6,109 bases of DNA from Methanosarcinales archaeon (GTDB lineage: Archaea; Halobacteriota; Methanosarcinia; Methanosarcinales; Methanosarcinaceae), in contig JAAXQB010000291.1 in the NCBI GenBank assembly GCA_012329085.1, forward strand, positions 1-6,109, in the 5' to 3' direction. Below the pieces are notes generated by a model. The model saw only the letters and a list, made by a program, of their open reading frames with translations, was not told where the DNA came from and made no database searches. A program made the translations under genes and the position numbers. Positions 1 to 6,002 of this stretch are shown in pieces (within the stretch, counting starts at the first letter, position 1; each line of letters begins with the position of its first letter).

Positions 1-2
1 AA

Positions 3-74
3 CTGGATGTACTTTACCGTTTTTTTAGAAATCAATCTACTTCTGAAAGTGACTATGTTAGAAAAATAAAATAA
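3..74 (+). CDS. Possible C-terminal end of a convergent gene (partial, product unknown)
   Basis: A plus-strand frame is open from the window edge to a TAA at 72-74 and encodes 23 residues ending in YVRKIK. Its composition is protein-like (charged and polar residues, RFFRNQ, SESD) and its codons are AT-ending like those of the neighbours. A second plus frame, from position 1 to a stop at 67-69, is also open but gives a more hydrophobic, less convincing peptide. The minus strand is full of stops here. If real, this gene converges on the methyltransferase gene, and the stem-loop at 79-108 sits between the two stops as expected for a shared terminator. Too little is present to name a product. Confidence 0.45.
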   Translation: MDVLYRFFRNQSTSESDYVRKIK

Positions 75-78
75 CGGG

Positions 79-108
79 AAATAGTAATTATTCTAATAAT
101 AACTATTT
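79..108. terminator. AT-rich stem-loop, likely (bidirectional) transcription terminator
   Basis: There is an almost perfect 30-bp inverted repeat: AAATAGT (79-85) pairs with ACTATTT (102-108), and ATTATT (87-92) pairs with AATAAT (95-100). One mismatch (86 and 101) separates the two stem blocks, and the loop is 2 to 4 nt. On the minus strand it lies 30 nt after the methyltransferase stop and is followed by a T-rich tract (positions 75 to 62). It also lies just after the plus-strand frame that stops at 74, so it could end both transcripts. The stem is nearly all A-T, so terminator strength is uncertain. Confidence 0.55.
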
Positions 109-137
109 TAAGTTTCAGTAAAAAACTAAAACAGAAT

Positions 138-779
138 TTACCTCACTCTGCTAATTGTCAAACCATCTCTTATTGGTAACAAAACGGTCTCGATTCTATC
201 ATCAGTATGGAGTAATTTATTGTAGGCAATTAATGCAATAGTATCTAGATCTTTTGGGTTAGGAGTTTCGGTTACTTTTCCGCTCCACAAAACATTATCT
301 GATAAGATAACGCCACCTTTATTCATTTTATCAATAATAATATTAAAATAGTTGGTATAATTTACCTTATCAGCATCAATAAAAGCCAAATCAAATTTTT
401 TATCAATATTAGGTAAAACATCTAAAGCATTGCCTAAATATTGTTTGATGCTATTTTTAAATTCTGATTTGTCGAAATATTTTTTTTGAAAATCAACTAA
501 CTCTTCATCACAATCAATGGTATGTAAAGTGCCATTTTTTTGCATACCTTCTGCCAAACACAATGCAGAATAACCAGTATAAGTACCAATTTCTAAAATG
601 TTTTTTGGATTTACTAATTTAGAAATCATGGATAAAACCCTTCCTTGAAAATGACCACTTAACATACGAGGCACCATAGCTTTTTGCCAAGTTTCTTTAT
701 TCAACTCATATAATAATTTAGGCTCTTTTTGAGAGTGGTTTGTAGCGTATTTATCTATTTTTTCTGATAAAAAAGTCAT
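138..779 (-). CDS. Class I SAM-dependent O-methyltransferase (caffeoyl-CoA OMT / YrrM-TrmR type)
   Basis: This 213-residue protein is full length for the cation-dependent O-methyltransferase family, whose members use S-adenosylmethionine and a divalent metal. The SAM-binding motif I is LEIGTYTGYS (residues 62-71), followed by the acidic strand-2 end at TIDCDEE (87-93). IDADK (134-138) and SDNVLW (160-165) supply the expected metal ligands D135, D161 and N162. The C-terminus LPIRDGLTISR is also typical. There is no signal peptide or membrane segment, so it is cytoplasmic. The family includes plant caffeoyl-CoA methyltransferases, bacterial catechol-type enzymes and Bacillus TrmR (YrrM), which makes 5-methoxyuridine in tRNA; the sequence alone does not decide the substrate. 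It starts 9 bp after the cardiolipin synthase stop, so it is probably the distal gene of that transcript. The ATG at 779 gives the usual N-terminal helix. The fold assignment is firm and the substrate unknown. Confidence 0.9.
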   Translation of the reverse strand: MTFLSEKIDKYATNHSQKEPKLLYELNKETWQKAMVPRMLSGHFQGRVLSMISKLVNPKNILEIGTYTGYSALCLAEGMQKNGTLHTIDCDEELVDFQKKYFDKSEFKNSIKQYLGNALDVLPNIDKKFDLAFIDADKVNYTNYFNIIIDKMNKGGVILSDNVLWSGKVTETPNPKDLDTIALIAYNKLLHTDDRIETVLLPIRDGLTISRVR

Positions 780-788
780 AATTTTTTA

Positions 789-2225
789 TTATAAAACAGG
801 AGCAATTAATCTAGCAATTGAACCAATAATTTTAATATACCATTTACGATTATTCAACTCTTGTACTTGTAGTTTATATGTATTAATTAAATCTTTATTG
901 AATTGAGATTTAAGTTTTTTTGCAATACCTTCATCAATAATAAAAGCATTTACTTCGGCATTTAAATTAAAACTACGATGATCCATATTTGTACTACCAA
1001 CGGTACTTAAATAATTGTCAATTATCATTGTTTTTGCATGCATCATACCCTTAGTATAATAATAAATTTCTACACCACTTTGTAATAACGATTTTAAATA
1101 GGTTTGACTAGCATAATATACCGTTTTAATATCGGTTTTTTTTGGAATGATTATTTTAACCAATACACCACTTTTTGCTGTAATTTTTAAAGCATTTAAT
1201 ATAGATTCGTTAGGCAAAAAATAAGGGGTTGTAATTAAAATTTCTTCTTTGGCGTTGGTAATCATTCCAAAAAAAGCCTCCATAATACTTTGGTTATTTT
1301 TTCCGTAATCACTGCCCAAAATACTTGTAGCTATAGGTTTATTTATTTTTATAGATTTTTTAAGAGGGACATCATTTAACTCCATTTTAATTCCGCTAAC
1401 AAAATACCAGTCGCAAATAAAAATATATTGTAAATCAATTACCGCTTCTCCTTTTAGCAAAATATGTGTATCACGCCAAAATAACCCCGTTTTATTTGGA
1501 TTAATATAATTATCACCAATATTGATTCCTCCTAAAAAGCCAATCTCATTATCAATAATAACTATTTTTCTATGATTTCTATAATTTGCTTTATGGGCTA
1601 GTTTTGAAAACAGTACAGGCATATATGGATAAATTTCAACGCCATTATTTTTTAGGCGCCTAATACTTTTTTTACCAATCGAACTTCCAACATCATCATA
1701 TATTATTTTTACCTCAACAGCTTCTTTAGATTTAACACACAATAAATCAATTAGTTTATTTCCAATTTCATCGTCATTAAAAATATAATACTCAATATAA
1801 ATACATTTTTTTGCTTTTTTTATTTCTTCAAATAAAATAGGAAATTTTTCTTCTCCATTAATTAACAGTTCAATGCTATTTTTTAAAGTAAAATGTACTT
1901 GCTCTATATTGTAAAATAAGGTAGGTAATTTGGTATTTAAACCAACTTGCAATGCACTAATCTGTTGTTTATTTAGTTTTTGATGTGTATTAGGGTAAAC
2001 AGAATTAAAATTTTTCTTATTTACAAAAAGCTTTTTTTTATGATATTGAATTCCAAATAGAAAGTAAATTATTACTCCGCCTATTGGGAGAAGCAGTATC
2101 AAAAAAATATAAGAAAATGACTTTTCAGGTTTTTTATTATCTAAAATGATAAGAAAAATTAAGACACTTATAAAAACATAGTAGGTTATATATATGTAGG
2201 GTTTTATATTGTGTAGATAATCCAT
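789..2225 (-). CDS. cls: Cardiolipin synthase (phospholipase D superfamily, Cls type)
   Basis: Bacterial Cls enzymes join two phosphatidylglycerol molecules to make cardiolipin and glycerol at the inner membrane. This 478-residue protein has the standard layout and length. Two N-terminal membrane helices lie at about residues 9-28 and 37-59, with a KKPEK turn between them. Two PLD catalytic domains follow, each with an HxKx4D signature: H218-R-K-x4-D225, followed by GGINIGDNY (232-240), and H396-A-K-x4-D403, followed by GSTNMDHRS (410-418). Both catalytic motifs are intact, so it should be active. The ATG at 2225 is supported because it begins just before the first membrane helix. A TAnnTTTG box lies about 55 bp upstream, and the methyltransferase gene follows after 9 bp. 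Other PLD-family transferases are possible, but the two N-terminal helices plus two HKD motifs are diagnostic of cardiolipin synthase. The gene is visibly more AT-rich than sdhA. Confidence 0.94.
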   Translation of the reverse strand: MDYLHNIKPYIYITYYVFISVLIFLIILDNKKPEKSFSYIFLILLLPIGGVIIYFLFGIQYHKKKLFVNKKNFNSVYPNTHQKLNKQQISALQVGLNTKLPTLFYNIEQVHFTLKNSIELLINGEEKFPILFEEIKKAKKCIYIEYYIFNDDEIGNKLIDLLCVKSKEAVEVKIIYDDVGSSIGKKSIRRLKNNGVEIYPYMPVLFSKLAHKANYRNHRKIVIIDNEIGFLGGINIGDNYINPNKTGLFWRDTHILLKGEAVIDLQYIFICDWYFVSGIKMELNDVPLKKSIKINKPIATSILGSDYGKNNQSIMEAFFGMITNAKEEILITTPYFLPNESILNALKITAKSGVLVKIIIPKKTDIKTVYYASQTYLKSLLQSGVEIYYYTKGMMHAKTMIIDNYLSTVGSTNMDHRSFNLNAEVNAFIIDEGIAKKLKSQFNKDLINTYKLQVQELNNRKWYIKIIGSIARLIAPVL

Positions 2226-2252
2226 AAAAATAGATATAAATAAGGCTTAAAT

Positions 2253-2279
2253 AAAAAACTAATTAATAAGTGTTAATTA
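2253..2279 (-). terminator. Hairpin with T-tract: terminator of the sigma/anti-sigma operon or 5' leader element of cls
   Basis: On the minus strand, TAATTAA (2279-2273) and TTAATTA (2266-2260) form a perfect 7-bp stem around a 6-nt loop. G and six T follow (2258-2253), which is the layout of an intrinsic terminator. It lies 45 bp after the anti-sigma gene stop. It also begins right beside the proposed cls promoter box at 2281-2288, so the same palindrome would overlap the cls start point and could instead act as an operator or leader hairpin. The stem is all A-T, which lowers confidence. Confidence 0.4.
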
Positions 2280-2280
2280 T

Positions 2281-2288
2281 CAAAGATA
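2281..2288 (-). promoter_or_regulatory. Bacteroidota-type promoter -7 box for cls and the O-methyltransferase gene
   Basis: The minus strand reads TATCTTTG, an exact match to the TAnnTTTG -7 consensus of the Bacteroidota primary sigma factor. It would place the transcription start near 2274-2277, giving a leader of about 50 nt before the cls ATG. No clear TTG -33 element is seen at the normal distance; the region there is only T-rich. Chance matches are plausible in such AT-rich DNA, but the position in a 98-bp intergenic gap is appropriate. Confidence 0.5.
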
Positions 2289-2324
2289 AAAAAGCGATAA
2301 TAAAAATACATTACTATTTACTTA

Positions 2325-2576
2325 TTAAGTATTTATTTTTTTTTCTAATTCCTTTTTATCTTCTAAAGTTAAGTGTTTTGACTCATTATAAGTTTTTAAA
2401 TAACTACCTAATAGTTTTGTAATTAAACTATTTTGTTTAGAATATGATTTACAGTGTTTACATAAAAAAAGATGCAAACTTAATCTAAATTTATCCCAAA
2501 CGGTAGCTTCTCCATATTGGTTTTTGTCACAAATAGAGGTGGCCTCATCACAACAAATTATCAATTTTTTACCCAT
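2325..2576 (-). CDS. Small zinc-binding anti-sigma-factor-like protein
   Basis: This 83-residue soluble protein is encoded 6 bp after the sigma gene. It carries the pattern C9-D-E-A-T ... H35-x3-C39-x2-C42, with 25 residues between C9 and H35. This is the ZAS / zf-HC2 zinc-binding layout of anti-sigma factors. C8 and C16 are extra cysteines that could also take part. After the zinc module there is only a short, lysine-rich helical tail (about 50-83): no membrane helix and no periplasmic sensor domain, so any signal would be sensed in the cytoplasm, perhaps through the thiol/zinc centre itself. Small proteins of this form next to a sigma factor of the same subgroup occur in Proteobacteria and Bacteroidota, as I recall the family. 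The inferred role is to bind and hold the neighbouring sigma factor inactive. Some database entries for flavobacterial homologues may carry unrelated names such as glycine dehydrogenase; nothing here supports an enzyme of that size. Confidence 0.75.
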   Translation of the reverse strand: MGKKLIICCDEATSICDKNQYGEATVWDKFRLSLHLFLCKHCKSYSKQNSLITKLLGSYLKTYNESKHLTLEDKKELEKKINT

Positions 2577-2582
2577 AAACTC

Positions 2583-3152
2583 TTAATTTTTAAACCAATT
2601 TTCTTCAATACATTTTCTTAATTGTACTCTTGCTCTGTGAATAATAACCCACAAATTTGACGAACTAATACCTAACTCATTACAAATTTCTTCGGTCTCA
2701 TAATTTTGAATAGTTTTTAATAAAAAAACCATACGGTACTTATCGGGTAAATTACTAATACATTTATTTAAGGCGTCTTTTAACTCATCATTTTCAATTG
2801 TTTTTTCAGCTTCATTTCCCCAGGTTTGAGGTACACATTCTTCAAGCCAGCTTCCCTTTCTATCACCATCGGTATAAAAACTCATTCGAACTTCTTTTTT
2901 ACCTTTGACAGAATTAATTTTTCTATAATAATCAATAATTTTTCGTTTTAAAATAGAAATAAGCCAAGTTCTTTCAGAGGCTTGACCTCTAAAATTATCT
3001 TTCCCTTTTATTCCAGAAAAGAAAGTTTCTTGAACCAAATCTTTTGCTAAATCAGAATTATCAACCCTGGTAACAGCATAATTAAATAAGTAATCGGCAT
3101 AAAGTTCAACCCATTTATTTGGATTTAAAGTATGCTTCTTGGTTTCAGACAT
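2583..3152 (-). CDS. ECF-type sigma-70 family RNA polymerase sigma factor
   Basis: This 189-residue sigma factor has only the two core domains. Region 2 lies at about residues 14-79, with the core-binding motif DLVQETFF (38-45) and the -10 recognition end TWLISILKRKIIDYYRK (62-78). Region 4 lies at about 125-182, with a helix-turn-helix reading TEEICNELGISSSNLWVIIH (153-172) followed by RARVQLR. The linker (80-120) is unusually long for an ECF factor and holds W102 and W111. The C-terminal EENWF and TEEIC...LWV...RAR signatures match the TIGR02943-like subgroup as I remember it; members of that subgroup are typically followed by a short zf-HC2 protein, exactly as here. No sigma 1.1 or region 3 is present. 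The gene starts 87 bp after sdhB, with a TAnnTTTG box in that gap, and is probably transcribed with its partner. The regulon is unknown; cls just downstream is a candidate target. Confidence 0.9.
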   Translation of the reverse strand: MSETKKHTLNPNKWVELYADYLFNYAVTRVDNSDLAKDLVQETFFSGIKGKDNFRGQASERTWLISILKRKIIDYYRKINSVKGKKEVRMSFYTDGDRKGSWLEECVPQTWGNEAEKTIENDELKDALNKCISNLPDKYRMVFLLKTIQNYETEEICNELGISSSNLWVIIHRARVQLRKCIEENWFKN

Positions 3153-3162
3153 TAGTTTTTAA

Positions 3163-3174
3163 CTCTTTTAAGAG
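3163..3174. repeat. Short inverted repeat in the leader of the sigma gene
   Basis: CTCTT (3163-3167) and AAGAG (3170-3174) are perfect inverted arms around 2 bp, 10 bp before the sigma ATG and downstream of the proposed -7 box. It could be a small operator site or a leader hairpin. A 5-bp arm pair is short enough to arise by chance. Confidence 0.2.
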
Positions 3175-3185
3175 GTAAATATAAT

Positions 3186-3193
3186 CAAACTTA
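3186..3193 (-). promoter_or_regulatory. Bacteroidota-type promoter -7 box for the sigma/anti-sigma pair
   Basis: The minus strand reads TAAGTTTG, matching the TAnnTTTG consensus. The predicted start is near 3179-3182, giving a leader of roughly 27-30 nt. A convincing -33 TTG at the standard distance is missing. The bases after the box (TTTGATTAT) resemble those at the cls box (TTTGATAAT). Confidence 0.45.
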
Positions 3194-3239
3194 ATTGTAA
3201 ACAAAAAAAGGGTTAGTACTTATTAAACAGTAGTTTTAT

Positions 3240-3989
3240 TTAATCTTTAACAAAACAGACAGCCCTATTGTATTCATAATTCATACGGGCAATGTCTAAT
3301 AACTGCACTTCTTGCGGACAAATTATTGCACAAGCACCAGTATGTGTACAACTACCAAAACCCTCATTATCATGTGCATTAACCATAAATACAACTCGTT
3401 CGGCTCTTTCAACTTTTCCTTGTGGAAGTTTTGCTAAATGTGCCACCTTAGCAGATAAAAATAGCGCAGCAGAAGAGTTTTTACATGTTGCTACACATGC
3501 ACCACAGCCAATACAAGCGGCACTATCAAAAGCACTTTCTGAAACATCATGGTGAATAGGGATTGTATTTGCTTCGGGAGCCATTCCTGTAAAAGAAGAA
3601 ATATAACCTCCTTCTTGAATAATACGATCCATAGAGGTTCTATCTACTTTTAAATCTCTAATAATAGGAAAAGAACTCGCCCTAAAGGGCTCAATAAAAA
3701 GAGTATCACCATCTTTAAACGAACGTAAATGTGTTTGGCAGGTTGTAAAATGTTTTTCTGGACCATGAGCTTTACCGTTAATTACCAAAGAACATTGTCC
3801 ACAAACTCCTTCACGGCAATCGTGATCAAACTCAACAACTCTTTCTCCTTTTACTGCAAGTTGTTCATTCAAAACATCTAACATTTCTAAAAAAGACATA
3901 TCCGAACTTAAATTAGTTAAATTATAAGTTACTAATTTTCCTTTTGTTTTGGCATTGTCTTGACGCCATATTTTTAGTGTTAGTTTCAT
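3240..3989 (-). CDS. sdhB: Succinate dehydrogenase / fumarate reductase iron-sulfur subunit
   Basis: SdhB carries electrons from the FAD of SdhA through three iron-sulfur clusters to the quinone site at the SdhC membrane anchor. This 249-residue protein is full length. The N-terminal ferredoxin domain holds the [2Fe-2S] ligands C58, C63, C66 and C84 (DCREGVCGQC motif). The C-terminal domain has C159-x2-C162-x2-C165-x3-C169 and C214-x5-C220-x3-C224-P. By homology with E. coli SdhB, C159, C162, C165 and C224 hold the [4Fe-4S] cluster, while C169, C214 and C220 hold the [3Fe-4S] cluster. All ligands are intact. Lysine follows C169 where many homologues have proline; I recall this as normal in Bacteroidota. 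There is no export signal; the protein sits on the cytoplasmic face. It is the last gene of sdhCAB, 93 bp after sdhA, the gap being filled by a palindromic repeat. The ATG at 3989 gives the standard short strand MKLTLKIWRQ. Confidence 0.96.
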   Translation of the reverse strand: MKLTLKIWRQDNAKTKGKLVTYNLTNLSSDMSFLEMLDVLNEQLAVKGERVVEFDHDCREGVCGQCSLVINGKAHGPEKHFTTCQTHLRSFKDGDTLFIEPFRASSFPIIRDLKVDRTSMDRIIQEGGYISSFTGMAPEANTIPIHHDVSESAFDSAACIGCGACVATCKNSSAALFLSAKVAHLAKLPQGKVERAERVVFMVNAHDNEGFGSCTHTGACAIICPQEVQLLDIARMNYEYNRAVCFVKD

Positions 3990-3993
3990 TTTT

Positions 3994-4081
3994 ATTAGAT
4001 TTTAGTTATTAGAATTGAGGCTTCTTACCCAACGTTTTCCAATATATTGGATAAACTACCACTCAACTCTCATTACTCAAT
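3994..4081. repeat. Heptamer-armed palindromic intergenic element between sdhA and sdhB
   Basis: The plus strand has four 7-bp units in register, ATTAGAT, TTTAGTT, ATTAGAA and TTGAGGC (3994-4021). The minus strand, entering from the other end, has ATTGAGT, AATGAGA, GTTGAGT and GGTAGTT (4081-4054). The two 28-bp arms are thus inverted with respect to each other around a 32-bp core (4022-4053). Across the outer arms about 15 of 19 positions match as an inverted repeat (16 pairs if a G-U pair is allowed in RNA). The element fills the gap apart from 1 bp next to the sdhA stop and 4 bp next to the sdhB ATG. It codes for nothing and contains no TAnnTTTG box. It resembles a dispersed repeat such as a REP- or MITE-like element, and as RNA it would form a long imperfect hairpin inside the sdhAB message. 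Confidence 0.65.
4038..4051. repeat. Perfect 14-bp palindrome in the core of the sdhA-sdhB element
   Basis: TCCAATATATTGGA reads the same on both strands. In RNA it can form a 5-bp stem (UCCAA/UUGGA) with a UAUA loop. Its UCCAA half can also pair with a nearby UUGGGU in the same transcript. It could equally be a protein-binding site or the tip of a repeat element. Confidence 0.55.
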
Positions 4082-4082
4082 A

Positions 4083-5996
4083 CTACTTATAAGAACGAAC
4101 TGTTGGTTTAACTTCAGTGAATTCTAAGGCTTCTTTGTGTTCTTTCCAATCTTTCCCATCTTTCCATTCCCAAGCAGAAGAATACATATAGTTTTTATCA
4201 TCGCGCATTGCTTCACCATCTTCGGTTTGATAATCTTCACGGAAATGCGCTCCACAACTTTCTTTTCTGTTTAAAGCATCAACAGCCATCAACTCTGCTA
4301 TTTCTAAATAATCTGCTAAACGCCCTGCTTTTTCTAATTCAGAATTAGGTCCTTTTTCATCTCCAGATACAGCGGCATTTTCCCAAAATTCTTTACGTAA
4401 TTTTTTAATCTCTTCAATAGCCCAAATCATCCCTTTTTCATTCCGAGACATCGCCACCTCTTTAAACATAATTTTACCTAAACGGCGATGAATTTGATCT
4501 ACAGGCATGGTACCTTTTATAGCTAATAATTTTTCTACCTGATTTTTAACTTCTTTTTCAGCCTCATCAAATTCAGGTGTGTCTGTAGAAACTTTCCCTG
4601 TACGGATTTCATCTGCTAAGTAATTTGAAATAGTATTAGGCAAAATAAAATTACCATCAACAGAGGCTTGTAAAAGCGAGTTTGCTCCCAATCGATTTGC
4701 GCCATGATCAGCAAAATTTGCTTCCCCTACGGCAAATAATCCAGGAATAGACGTTTGTAACTCATAGTCAACCCACAATCCTCCCATAGAAAAATGTGCA
4801 GCTGGTGATATTTTCATAGGTTCTTTATAAGCATTTATTGCCGTAATTTTTTCGTACATAGTAAAGAGGTTTCCATAACGTTCTTTAATGGTATCTTCTC
4901 CTAAACGTTCAATAGCAGTTTTAAAATCAAGGCATACTGCATTTTTCAAAGTTCCCACACCATAGCCAGCGTCCATTCTTTCTTTAGCAGCACGTGAAGC
5001 GACATCTCGAGGCACTAAATTACCAAATGCAGGATAACGTCGCTCCAAGTAATAATCTCTATCTTCATCAGGAATATCTCCTGGAGCACGTTTTTCATCT
5101 TTATTTTTTGGAACCCAAATACGACCATCATTACGTAGGGATTCAGACATTAAAGTTAATTTCGATTGATGTTCACCAGACTGTGGTAAAGCTGTAGGAT
5201 GAATTTGTGTCCATGAAGGGTTTGCAAAATAAGCTCCTTTTTTATGAGCCCGCCAATTTGCCGAGCCGTTTGAATTCATAGCCAAAGTAGATAGATAAAA
5301 TATTTTGCCAAAACCTCCTGTTCCAAACACAACTGCATGTGCTGCGTGACGTGAAACTTCACCTGTATCCAAATTACGAGCAATTATACCTCGGGCTTTT
5401 CCATTAACGATAACAATATCTAAAATTTCATGTCGGTTGTATTGTTTTAATTTACCAACTTTAATTTGTTTCATCATTGCTTGGTAGGTAGCTAATAAGA
5501 GTTGTTGCCCTGTTTGACCACGAGCATAAAATGTACGAGAAACTAATACTCCACCAAACGAACGATTACTTAAATAACCTCCATATTCTCTTCCAAATGG
5601 CACTCCTTGTGCTACCATATGATCTATCAAATTAACAGATATTTCAGCCATTCTGTATACATTCGCTTCTCGAGATCTGAAATCACCTCCTTTAATTGTA
5701 TCATAAAACATTCGATAAACATTATCTCCGTCATTTTTGTAATTTTTTGCCGCATTTACACCGCCTTGTGCCGTCACAGAATGAGCTCGTCTTGCAGAAT
5801 CTTGAAAAAAGAAGACCTTCACATTGTAGCCCAATTCAGCCAAAGAAGCTGCTGCTCCGCCACCAGATAACCCACCACCAACTACAATGATATCAAGTTT
5901 TTTACGATTTGCTGGGTTTACAAGATGCGTTTTAGCAAGATAATTTTGCCATTTATCTTTTAAAGGTCCTACAGGAATTTTTGCATTTAGAGTCAT
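4083..5996 (-). CDS. sdhA: Succinate dehydrogenase / fumarate reductase flavoprotein subunit
   Basis: SdhA oxidises succinate to fumarate (or the reverse) with covalently bound FAD, linking the TCA cycle to the menaquinone pool. The 637-residue protein is full length. The Rossmann nucleotide site is [12 protein letters not shown] (36-47). H72 in [11 protein letters not shown] is the expected histidine for covalent FAD attachment. HPTALP (266-271), the catalytic-arginine region VPRDVASR (328-335, R330), AAHFSMGG (399-406, H401) and [19 protein letters not shown] (424-442, R435) line the dicarboxylate site. The C-terminal domain has the [13 protein letters not shown] signature (576-588). The N-terminal extension before the Rossmann strand ([17 protein letters not shown]) is the form I associate with Bacteroidota. 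Its ATG at 5996 is 6 bp after the sdhC stop, indicating co-transcription and probably coupled translation. The direction of the reaction in vivo cannot be read from sequence, but the operon type is the b558-like SQR found in aerobic flavobacteria. Confidence 0.97.
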   Translation of the reverse strand: MTLNAKIPVGPLKDKWQNYLAKTHLVNPANRKKLDIIVVGGGLSGGGAAASLAELGYNVKVFFFQDSARRAHSVTAQGGVNAAKNYKNDGDNVYRMFYDTIKGGDFRSREANVYRMAEISVNLIDHMVAQGVPFGREYGGYLSNRSFGGVLVSRTFYARGQTGQQLLLATYQAMMKQIKVGKLKQYNRHEILDIVIVNGKARGIIARNLDTGEVSRHAAHAVVFGTGGFGKIFYLSTLAMNSNGSANWRAHKKGAYFANPSWTQIHPTALPQSGEHQSKLTLMSESLRNDGRIWVPKNKDEKRAPGDIPDEDRDYYLERRYPAFGNLVPRDVASRAAKERMDAGYGVGTLKNAVCLDFKTAIERLGEDTIKERYGNLFTMYEKITAINAYKEPMKISPAAHFSMGGLWVDYELQTSIPGLFAVGEANFADHGANRLGANSLLQASVDGNFILPNTISNYLADEIRTGKVSTDTPEFDEAEKEVKNQVEKLLAIKGTMPVDQIHRRLGKIMFKEVAMSRNEKGMIWAIEEIKKLRKEFWENAAVSGDEKGPNSELEKAGRLADYLEIAELMAVDALNRKESCGAHFREDYQTEDGEAMRDDKNYMYSSAWEWKDGKDWKEHKEALEFTEVKPTVRSYK

Positions 5997-6002
5997 GATA
6001 TT

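Noticed and set aside
1..69. Alternative plus-strand frame ending at 67-69
   Set aside because: It is open only because the region is short; its hydrophobic composition and codons look less protein-like than the frame ending at 74.
3204..3239. T-run after sdhB as an intrinsic terminator
   Set aside because: The best stems before the T-run are only 3 to 4 bp, too weak to call.
3292..3555. Open plus-strand frame antisense to sdhB with several cysteines
   Set aside because: It lies wholly inside the well-supported sdhB gene; its cysteines are by-products of the reverse strand of the iron-sulfur region, and it has no promoter or family signature.
3240..3989. Lysine in place of proline after the fourth cysteine of the SdhB 4Fe-4S motif
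   Set aside because: All cluster ligands are present and this change is, to my knowledge, common in Bacteroidota SdhB, so it is not a defect.
4994..5197. Open plus-strand frame inside sdhA
   Set aside because: It is antisense to strongly conserved SdhA sequence and shows no recognisable domain.
5607..5890. Two overlapping plus-strand frames inside the 5' part of sdhA
   Set aside because: Both overlap each other and the conserved FAD-binding region of SdhA on the other strand; neither resembles a protein family.
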